A stretch of 36,467 bases of DNA, from contig WHTV01000037.1 in the NCBI GenBank assembly GCA_009377535.1, forward strand, positions 1-36,467, given 5' to 3'. Under the pieces are notes generated by a model. It searched no databases. It was given only the letters and a program-made list of their open reading frames with translations, and was not told the origin of the DNA. The position numbers and the translations under genes are program-made. Positions 30,499 to 36,467 of this stretch are shown here, piece by piece (positions within the stretch are counted from its first letter, which is position 1; each line of letters opens with the position of its first letter). The DNA is from Kiloniellaceae bacterium (GTDB lineage: Bacteria > Pseudomonadota > Alphaproteobacteria > Kiloniellales > Kiloniellaceae).

Positions 30499-32529
30499 TC
30501 AGCGGAAGCGCCAGGCCTGGGTGCGGCGCAGCACGCCCTTTGAGACGATGAGGTGCAGGATGCGCGCGCCGGCATTGGTGTAGAAGATCATCATGCCCAT
30601 GGCCGCGGCCGGCGCGATGTCGCCGGCGTCGTCCATGTTGAGCACGGCGACGGAGGCCAGGGTGGTGGTTGGCGAATAGAGGAACACCACCGCCGAGACC
30701 GTCGTCATGGCATTCACGAAGAGGTAGATCGAGATGTCGAGGATGGTCGGCAGGCAGACCGGCACGGTGACCACCCGGAACAGCTTGTAGAAGGGCTGCT
30801 TCAGCGAGGCGGCAACGGATTCGAACTCGCGGTCCATCTGCTTCAGCGCGGTCATCGCGGTGAGGTGCGAGACGGTATAGAAGTGCGTTACCGTGCAGAC
30901 CACCAGGATCGCCAGGGTGCCGTAGAGCGCGTTCAGCGGGTTGCGCGGATCGTTGAAGAAGAAGATGTAGGCGAGGCCGAGCACCATGCCGGGGATGGCC
31001 ATGGGCAGCATGGCCAGCAGCTGGAACAGCGATCGCCCGGATTCGAAGCCCCTGGTCTTCTCCACCATGTAGGCACCGATGAACACGACGAGGGTGCCGA
31101 AGATCGCGGTCAGGAAAGCCATCCGGATCGAGTTGTAGTAGGAGTCCCAGCCGCCGCCGTCCATCAGGTCGAAGGCGTAATTCTTCAGGCTGAGACTGAG
31201 GTCGTAGGGCCAGAACTTGATCAGCGCCGCGAACTGGCAGACCCCCAGCAGGCCCAGGATGAAGACCGCGATGAGGCTGCAGTAGACGAAGGCGAGCGCG
31301 TCGAAGCGCGGCTTGGGCTTCGGCTGGTAGGGCACCGAGCGGGCCGAGAGCGCTGCCACCTGCCTTTTTTGTACGATGCGGTCGACGGTGAAGGCGAGCA
31401 CCGCCGGGAACAGCAGCACCACGGAGACCACGGCGCCCATCTCGAAGTTCTGCTGGCCGATGACCTGCTTGTAGATGTCCACCGCCAGCATGTTGAATTG
31501 GCCGCCGATCACCTTGGGCAGACCGAAGTCGGTGATCACCAGGTTGAAGACCACGAAGGCGGCGGAAATCAGGCCGTAGCGCGCACCGGGAACGGTCACC
31601 GTCCAGAAGGTTTTCCAGCGGCTCGCCTTCAGGCACTCGGCCGCCTCGTAAAGCCGCGCGTCTGAAATCGCCAGCGCCGTGGTGATGATGATCATGGCAT
31701 GCGGGAAGGTGAAGAACACCGAACCGATGACGATGCCGATGGGCCCGTAGATCGACTCGCCGAGCAAAAACGCCTTGAGCATGCCCTGGTTGCCGAAGAG
31801 GTAGACCAGGGCGATGCCGGGCAGCAGCGACGGCACCAGGATCGGCGCCATGGCGATCAGCCGGAAGACGCCCTTGAAGGGCATGCAGCTGCGGTTCAGC
31901 GCATAGGCGAAGCCGAAGGCGAGGAGCACGGTGATGACCGTGCTGATCACCGAAATGATCAGCGAATTCTCGACCGAGCGGAACAACGAGGGCGTCGAGA
32001 AATAGGTGGCGTAGTTGGCAAGGCCGATGTCGCGCACCGGGCGCAGCATGACCCGGCGGAAATCATTGGAGTCCACCTCCTGCCAGCGTGAGCCGGCAAA
32101 GCGTTCCGAGCCGATCAGGTAGCTCGCATCGTCGCCGGTGGCGCGGATGCGGTACATCACCGGGCTGCGGAAACTGAAGTCCGGAAAGAAGGAGGTCGCC
32201 GGCAGGCGGCCGTCGCCGTTGGTGGCGAGGTTCTCCGGCGGCACGGCCTGCAGCTCTTCGTTCAGGGCGGCGGCGCTGACCGGCGGCACGGCGAAGCTGC
32301 CCTGCTCGTCGCTCACCTGGAATTCGTAGGCCGTCAGGTCGAAGCGGAAGGTCGAGAAGGACTTCGAGAGCATGGCGTAGAGCGGCAGCGCCAGGGCGAC
32401 CACCAGGTAGAGGGCGATCACCACCATGAAGGCGCGCATGATCAGGTCATCGCGGCCCAGCTTCGGCCTGACGGGCCTCGCCTTGGCGGGGCGACCCTTG
32501 GGCAGGGCTTCTTCAGCCGCGGTGGCCAT
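30499..32529 (-). CDS. Fused double permease of 2-aminoethylphosphonate-type ABC importer
   Basis: The 676-residue inner-membrane protein contains two permease domains in one chain, with EAA loops at about 295-315 ([22 protein letters not shown]) and 570-592 ([21 protein letters not shown]). This architecture fits the putative 2-aminoethylphosphonate permease group (PhnU2/AepW-like) and also FbpB-type iron permeases. The neighbouring binding protein decides for aminoethylphosphonate. Between TM1 (about 31-53) and TM2 (about 188-208) lies an unusually long soluble stretch of some 130 residues, predicted periplasmic. Its start overlaps the ATPase gene by 17 bases. It converges with the histidine kinase gene with a 9-base gap. 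Confidence 0.88.
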   Translation of the reverse strand: MATAAEEALPKGRPAKARPVRPKLGRDDLIMRAFMVVIALYLVVALALPLYAMLSKSFSTFRFDLTAYEFQVSDEQGSFAVPPVSAAALNEELQAVPPENLATNGDGRLPATSFFPDFSFRSPVMYRIRATGDDASYLIGSERFAGSRWQEVDSNDFRRVMLRPVRDIGLANYATYFSTPSLFRSVENSLIISVISTVITVLLAFGFAYALNRSCMPFKGVFRLIAMAPILVPSLLPGIALVYLFGNQGMLKAFLLGESIYGPIGIVIGSVFFTFPHAMIIITTALAISDARLYEAAECLKASRWKTFWTVTVPGARYGLISAAFVVFNLVITDFGLPKVIGGQFNMLAVDIYKQVIGQQNFEMGAVVSVVLLFPAVLAFTVDRIVQKRQVAALSARSVPYQPKPKPRFDALAFVYCSLIAVFILGLLGVCQFAALIKFWPYDLSLSLKNYAFDLMDGGGWDSYYNSIRMAFLTAIFGTLVVFIGAYMVEKTRGFESGRSLFQLLAMLPMAIPGMVLGLAYIFFFNDPRNPLNALYGTLAILVVCTVTHFYTVSHLTAMTALKQMDREFESVAASLKQPFYKLFRVVTVPVCLPTILDISIYLFVNAMTTVSAVVFLYSPTTTLASVAVLNMDDAGDIAPAAAMGMMIFYTNAGARILHLIVSKGVLRRTQAWRFR

Positions 32530-33616
32530 GATCCTCCCCCGCCGGGAAAGCGATCAGCCGGCTGGCCGGAAGCTCGATGGTGAGGTCGGCGCCTTCGTCC
32601 AGTGACAGCCGGCGCACCGCGTTGATCGAGAAGTCGGCATAGAGCTGCTCGCCGCCGAGGGCGGCGCCGGTCAGCCGCGAGCGCCAGAAGGAGCCGAGAA
32701 ACTCCATCTCGCCGACGGTGACGTCGAGCAGGCCGCGCTCGCTGCCCGCCGGCTGGCTGCCGGGCGCGTGCGGGATGATGTCCTCCGGCCGGATGGTCAC
32801 GATGATCGGCTGGCCGGGCGCGAGGCCGTCGGTCATGCCCTGCAGGCAGGTCCGGCCAAGGGTGAAGCACCCCGGCGCGCTGAGCGTTGCGTGCAGCTGG
32901 TTGGTCTCGCCGATGAAGTCGGCGACGAAGAGCGACCTGGGCTCGCGGTAGATCTCGGTCGGCGTGCCGATCTGTTCGATGACGCCATGGTTCATCACCA
33001 CGATGCGGTCGGCCATCGACAGCGCTTCTTCCTGGTCGTGGGTCACCATGACGGTGGTGACCCCCAGTTTGCGCTGCAGCTCCTTGATCTGGTGGCGCAG
33101 GTGGACGCGAACCTTGGCGTCGAGGGCGGAGAGCGGCTCGTCGAGCAGCAACAGGCCGGGCGAGGTGGCGATGGCTCGGGCCAGCGCGATGCGCTGCTGC
33201 TGGCCGCCGGAGAGCTGTGCCGGGTATTTCTCGCGCTGGTCGGCCAGCCCGACGAGGTCGAGCAGCTCGGTGACGCGACGGGCGATCTCGGCACGCGGCC
33301 GGCCGCTGTTCTCCAGACCGAAGGCGATGTTGCGCTCGATGGTCAGGTTGGGAAACAGGGCGTAGGACTGGAACACGATGCCGAAGTCGCGCTCGGCGAT
33401 CGGCAGGGTGGAGATGTCGCGGCCCGCCTGCTCGATGCTGCCGTGAGTCTGCAGGTCGAGGCCGGCGATGGCGCGCAGCAGCGTTGTCTTGCCGCAACCG
33501 GAGGGCCCCAGGAAGCAGACGAACTCGCCTTCTTCGACATCGAGGGAGACATTCCGGAGGGCCGTGAAATCCCCGAACTTCTTGTGCAGGTCGCGGATGC
33601 GCAGGTAGCTGGACAA
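32513..33616 (-). CDS. ABC ATP-binding protein, 2-aminoethylphosphonate-type importer
   Basis: The 367-residue importer ATPase has Walker [10 protein letters not shown] (37-45), signature LSGGQ (135-139), Walker B LLLLDE (155-160), switch His in VTHDQEEA, and a C-terminal TOBE-like domain (about 240-360). It belongs to the CysA/FbpC/PotA group used by phosphonate (PhnT) and iron importers. Gene order (binding protein, ATPase, fused permease) and the neighbour's similarity to 2-aminoethylphosphonate-binding proteins give the assignment. Its stop lies inside the start of the permease gene, so translation is coupled. Confidence 0.9.
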   Translation of the reverse strand: MSSYLRIRDLHKKFGDFTALRNVSLDVEEGEFVCFLGPSGCGKTTLLRAIAGLDLQTHGSIEQAGRDISTLPIAERDFGIVFQSYALFPNLTIERNIAFGLENSGRPRAEIARRVTELLDLVGLADQREKYPAQLSGGQQQRIALARAIATSPGLLLLDEPLSALDAKVRVHLRHQIKELQRKLGVTTVMVTHDQEEALSMADRIVVMNHGVIEQIGTPTEIYREPRSLFVADFIGETNQLHATLSAPGCFTLGRTCLQGMTDGLAPGQPIIVTIRPEDIIPHAPGSQPAGSERGLLDVTVGEMEFLGSFWRSRLTGAALGGEQLYADFSINAVRRLSLDEGADLTIELPASRLIAFPAGEDHGHRG

Positions 33617-33721
33617 GGAAATGCCTCGCTCGATTTTTCAGCCCCGATCCCCCGTCCGGCCTTTCAATCGCGAGGGCGGCGGGCGCGAGCCGTCAGTATG
33701 CGGGAGGGCCGGCCGGATCGA

Positions 33722-33751
33722 AAGAGGGCGCCGCTCGCGCAGCGCCCTCTT
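33722..33751 (-). terminator. Perfect 10-bp hairpin between binding-protein and ATPase genes
   Basis: AAGAGGGCGC (33722-33731) pairs exactly with GCGCCCTCTT (33742-33751) around a 10-base loop, 21 bases beyond the binding-protein stop. On the minus strand it is followed by only a short T stretch (CTCTTTCG), so it is likely a partial terminator or mRNA-stabilising structure that makes the binding protein more abundant than the ATPase and permease. Confidence 0.6.
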
Positions 33752-33772
33752 CGGTGCTTCTAGAAGGGGCGG

Positions 33773-34795
33773 TCAGCCCTTCGGTTCCGACTTCGAATCG
33801 TAGCGCCTCTGCCACTCTTGGAGGATGGCCGCGCGGTTGTTGGCGGCGAACTCGAAGTCGTTGTCGATCATCTTCTCGATCAGGTTGTCCGGGAAGAACT
33901 CCACCGGCTTGGCGATGCCTGGCATGGCGACCACGGCATAGCCGGTATTGTACATCTCGTTGGCCGTCTTGGAGATCGACCAGTCGACCAGGGTCTTGGC
34001 CGCGTCCAGCTTCGAGGTGCCGGCGACGATGGCGGTCGCCTCCATGTCCCAGCCCACGCCCTCTTCCGGGACGATGATGTCGATGGGCGCGCCCTCGGCC
34101 TTCGACTTGGCGCCGCGGAAGGCGAAGGAGATGCCGATCGGAATTTCGCCGGAGGCCGCCAGCTTGCAAGGGGCGGAGCCCGAGTGGGTGTAGCGGGCGA
34201 TGTTCTGGTGCAGCCCGTCCATATAGGCCCAGCCGTCTTTCTCGCCGAACAGCTGCAGCCAGCTCGAGACGTCGAGGAAGCCGGTGCCCGAGGAGTTCGG
34301 GTTCGGCATGATGACGTGGCCGGCGTAGACCGGATTGGTCAGGTCCTTCCAGGACTTCGGTGCCGGCAGGCCGAGTTTCTCGGCCTCGACGGTGTTGAAG
34401 CAGACGGCGGCGACCCAGGCATCCATGCCGACCCAGGCCGGCGGAGCGCTGTTATCGACGAACTTCTTGTCGAGCATCTCGACGCCCTTGGGCGCATAGG
34501 CTTCCAGCATGCCCTCGGTCTTCAACAGCAGCAGCGAGGTCGCTGCCAGGCCCCAGACCACGTCGGCCTGAGGATTGTTCTTCTCGGCCAGGAGTTTGGC
34601 CGTGACGACGCCGGTCGAATCGCGGACCCAGTTGATCTTGATGTCCGGGTGATCCTTATTGAAGGTCTCCGCATAGCGCTTCAAGTCTTCCGCTTCGACG
34701 GCCGTATAGACCGTCAACTCGGTTTCCGCCTTCGCCGCCGCGGCGATCAGCAGGCTGGCCGCAGCAGCGGTCAGACAGATGCTGCGAAATGTCAT
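33773..34795 (-). CDS. 2-aminoethylphosphonate-type ABC substrate-binding protein
   Basis: The 340-residue periplasmic protein has a Sec signal (cleavage AKA-ET near residue 23). The mature sequence closely follows my recollection of the putative 2-aminoethylphosphonate-binding family (PhnS2/AepX-like): LTVYTAVEAEDLKRYAETF, INWVRDSTGVVTAKLLAEKN, ADVVWGLAATSLLLL, PPAWVGMDAWVAAVCFNTVEAEKLG and MPNPNSSGTGFLDVSSWLQ. Iron-binding FbpA-like proteins share the fold, but the VRDSTG and SSGTGF blocks and the neighbouring phosphonate genes favour aminoethylphosphonate. The GGGGAG site is about 10 bases before the ATG. It is the first transporter gene after the EamA-like gene. Confidence 0.88.
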   Translation of the reverse strand: MTFRSICLTAAAASLLIAAAAKAETELTVYTAVEAEDLKRYAETFNKDHPDIKINWVRDSTGVVTAKLLAEKNNPQADVVWGLAATSLLLLKTEGMLEAYAPKGVEMLDKKFVDNSAPPAWVGMDAWVAAVCFNTVEAEKLGLPAPKSWKDLTNPVYAGHVIMPNPNSSGTGFLDVSSWLQLFGEKDGWAYMDGLHQNIARYTHSGSAPCKLAASGEIPIGISFAFRGAKSKAEGAPIDIIVPEEGVGWDMEATAIVAGTSKLDAAKTLVDWSISKTANEMYNTGYAVVAMPGIAKPVEFFPDNLIEKMIDNDFEFAANNRAAILQEWQRRYDSKSEPKG

Positions 34796-34917
34796 GATGT
34801 TCGTGCTCCCCTGTTTCTAGCCGAAAGACCCTTTATCAGGCCTCTGTTACACCTTTTGCGTTTCCGCGGCCGCAGCGCGTGCCGCCACTTTGTCCCGGAC
34901 CATAGTGCCCGGACCCG

Positions 34918-34953
34918 TTCAATAGGGAAAATCTATTCTTTTTATGTATTGAA
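34918..34953 (-). promoter_or_regulatory. AT-rich inverted repeat TTCAATA-N22-TATTGAA upstream of the importer
   Basis: TTCAATA (34918-34924) and TATTGAA (34947-34953) are perfect 7-bp inverted half-sites with a 22-base AT-rich spacer, about 125-160 bases before the binding-protein start and just beyond the EamA-like gene. The position suits an operator and promoter for the transport genes. The regulator is unknown; none is encoded in this part. Confidence 0.4.
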
Positions 34954-34977
34954 AGATTCCACTGATAGGCGAACCAA

Positions 34978-35820
34978 CTAGCGGGTGAGCGTCAACATCA
35001 GGACTCCCGCGCCCACCGTGACTGCTGCGGTGATCCGGCTGATCCAGGGGCGCTCGCGGAATATGACAACGCCGAAGAGGGCGGCGATGATCACGCTGGA
35101 CTCCCGGAGGGCCGAGACGATGCCGAGCGGCGCCAGGGTGTTGGCGTAGATCACCAGGCCGTAGGCGGCCACCGCGCAGAACCCGCCGAGGTAGCCGACC
35201 CTGAGAGTGGCGCGCACCTCGGGCGTGAAGCGCGGGCGCAGTCGCACGAAGAGGAAGAGGGTGACCAGGAACTCGGTGACGAACAGCCAGCCCATGTAGC
35301 CGAAGGGGCTGCCGGAGAGGCGCACGCCGATGCCGTCGATAACACTGTAGCTGGCGATGATGAGCCCGGTGGCGACGGCGGCGAGCGTCGAGCGCGGGTC
35401 GGGAATGCTGGGCCCTCTGGAGAAGAAGGCGAGAATCGAGATGCCGGCGGAAACCACGATCACGCCGCCCCAGCCGAGCGCCGAAAGCTGCTCGCCGGCA
35501 AAGATCAGCGCGCCGACGGCGACCAGCAGCGGCGCGATGCCGCGCGAGATCGGGTAGACCCGCGACAGGTCGCCCCACTTATAGGCCAGCGCCAGGAAAT
35601 AGTAGTAGCCGTAGTGGGTGAGCGAGGAAGCGATGATGTAGGGCCAGGAGGCCGGTGCCGGCGTCTCCGCCCAGAGCAGCAGGCCGAGGCCGACGGTGCC
35701 GTTGGTCGCGGCGACGGCGGCCAGCACCAGCGCGCGCGCCCGCGTGCCCTTGACGATGGCGTTCCAGGTGGCGTGCAGGACCGCCGCGCTAAGCACCAGC
35801 GCCACAGCGAAGTCAGACAA
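34978..35820 (-). CDS. EamA/DMT-family membrane protein, phosphonate-associated type
   Basis: The 280-residue protein has about ten hydrophobic segments and two internal EamA-like halves (SRVYPISRGIAPLLVAVGALIFAGEQL near 85-111 and LGIVSALRESSVIIAALFGVVIFRERP near 233-259). Length and location fit the 'phosphonate utilization associated putative membrane protein' group (phn_DUF6), which is EamA-related and found beside phosphonate catabolic genes. It lies between the phosphonoacetaldehyde dehydrogenase and the aminoethylphosphonate importer on the same strand. It may export or import a phosphonate or an intermediate; the direction and substrate are unknown. Confidence 0.85.
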   Translation of the reverse strand: MSDFAVALVLSAAVLHATWNAIVKGTRARALVLAAVAATNGTVGLGLLLWAETPAPASWPYIIASSLTHYGYYYFLALAYKWGDLSRVYPISRGIAPLLVAVGALIFAGEQLSALGWGGVIVVSAGISILAFFSRGPSIPDPRSTLAAVATGLIIASYSVIDGIGVRLSGSPFGYMGWLFVTEFLVTLFLFVRLRPRFTPEVRATLRVGYLGGFCAVAAYGLVIYANTLAPLGIVSALRESSVIIAALFGVVIFRERPWISRITAAVTVGAGVLMLTLTR

Positions 35821-35889
35821 TCAGGACCCTAGCCTAGGTGTGGTTGATCTTGCTTGTTGTTACTCTTGTACTCGACCCGCGCGCCGTCT

Positions 35890-36467
35890 TCACCCCCAGG
35901 GCAGTGAGAAGGTCTTCACGTTGGTGTAGCTCTTCATGGCCTCGATGACGCCTTCCTTGTAGCCGAGGCCGGAGTCCTTGATGCCGCCGAAGGGCGACAT
36001 CTCGATGCGGTAGCCGGGCACCTCCCAGATGTTCACCGTGCCCACCTTGAGGCCCTTGATGTAGGCCTGCATGCGGCGGAAGTCGTTGGTGCAGACGCCC
36101 GACGACAGCCCGAAGGCGGTCGAGTTGGAGATCCGCATGACGGCGTCGTCGTCGTCGGGCACGCGCACCACGGGGACGATGGGGCCGAAGGTCTCCTCCA
36201 TCACCAGTTCGGATTCGTGGGGCACACGGTCGACCACGATGGGCGGCAGCAAGGCACCCTGGCGGCCGGGGTTGTAGAGGATCTCGGCGCCCGCCTCGGC
36301 GGCCAGGTGGACGCGCTTTTCGAAAAGTTCGGCGGCCCGGGCGTGCACCACGGTGCCGAGGTCGGTATCCTTGGCCATGGGGTCGCCGAAGCGGATCTTC
36401 TGGGCGCGCTCCAGCACCAGGGGCACGAAGCGGTCGGCCACGCTATCCTGGCAAAGGATGCGCTTCA
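35890..36467 (-). CDS. phnY: Phosphonoacetaldehyde dehydrogenase, 3' part (cut by window edge)
   Basis: Only the C-terminal 191 residues are present; the reading frame continues past the right edge. The sequence after the catalytic-cysteine region ([21 protein letters not shown]) carries [104 protein letters not shown] and the end TFSLPWG. These blocks match phosphonoacetaldehyde dehydrogenase PhnY, which oxidises phosphonoacetaldehyde to phosphonoacetate with NAD+ in 2-aminoethylphosphonate degradation. The catalytic cysteine itself should lie just outside. The phosphonate-type neighbours support it. Expected partners PhnW and PhnA would be beyond the edge. Confidence 0.87.
   Translation of the reverse strand, partial: KRILCQDSVADRFVPLVLERAQKIRFGDPMAKDTDLGTVVHARAAELFEKRVHLAAEAGAEILYNPGRQGALLPPIVVDRVPHESELVMEETFGPIVPVVRVPDDDDAVMRISNSTAFGLSSGVCTNDFRRMQAYIKGLKVGTVNIWEVPGYRIEMSPFGGIKDSGLGYKEGVIEAMKSYTNVKTFSLPWG

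Noticed and set aside
1..36467. Mobile element, CRISPR array, prophage, tRNA or rRNA gene
   Set aside because: No transposase, integrase, phage structural gene, regularly spaced repeat array or recognisable tRNA/rRNA sequence was seen on either strand.

Overview
This is high-GC DNA with tightly packed, often overlapping genes and almost no non-coding sequence. It looks like the chromosome of a nutrient-scavenging alphaproteobacterium, possibly of the Rhodospirillales/Kiloniellales kind. The lineage is inferred from gene content (TRAP and TAXI-TRAP transporters, a Tat-exported polyamine-type binding protein, BKACE, PhnY, an extensin-like protein), not from a marker gene. I saw no rRNA, tRNA, CRISPR array, insertion sequence or integrase.

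Region 1 (1-11,100, + strand) is a sugar-acid catabolism operon. It holds a TRAP large permease, a 40-residue membrane protein, an IlvD/Edd-type aldonate dehydratase, a galactarate/talarate-type enolase-superfamily dehydratase, an RraA-like aldolase, a divergent UxuA-like protein, a UxaA/GarD-family dehydratase, an alpha-ketoglutarate-semialdehyde-type dehydrogenase, a GarL-type aldolase and an XRE-cupin regulator. Together these could import sugar acids, dehydrate several stereochemical classes to 2-keto-3-deoxy or 5-keto-4-deoxy acids, and cut or oxidise them to pyruvate, tartronate semialdehyde and 2-oxoglutarate. A small hypothetical gene follows.

Region 2 (11,682-19,640, - strand) is an eight-gene, translationally coupled operon. 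In transcription order it encodes two PotB/PotC-like permeases, a Tat-exported PotD-like binding protein, a PotA-like ATPase, a class III aminotransferase, a beta-keto acid cleavage enzyme (BKACE), a GNAT acetyltransferase and an acetylpolyamine amidohydrolase. These four enzyme classes match the steps of the classical acetylated beta-lysine route (N6-acetylation, transamination to a 3-keto acid, cleavage, deacetylation toward 4-aminobutyrate). This is the most interesting hypothesis in the window. A divergent LysR regulator (19,770-20,738) has a perfect palindrome at its promoter.

Region 3 (20,863-30,489) is mixed. It contains a TAXI-type TRAP pair, a lipoprotein alpha/beta hydrolase, a zinc alcohol dehydrogenase, an NMT1/THI5-like protein without a signal peptide, an extensin-like protein, and an orphan amino-acid-type binding protein divergent from a membrane histidine kinase.

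Region 4 (30,499-36,467, - strand) is the downstream part of a phosphonate locus. It holds a phosphonoacetaldehyde dehydrogenase (PhnY, cut by the right edge), an EamA-like membrane protein of the phosphonate-associated kind, and a 2-aminoethylphosphonate-type ABC importer (binding protein, ATPase, fused double permease). It would import 2-aminoethylphosphonate and oxidise phosphonoacetaldehyde to phosphonoacetate. The transaminase and hydrolase would be expected beyond the right edge.
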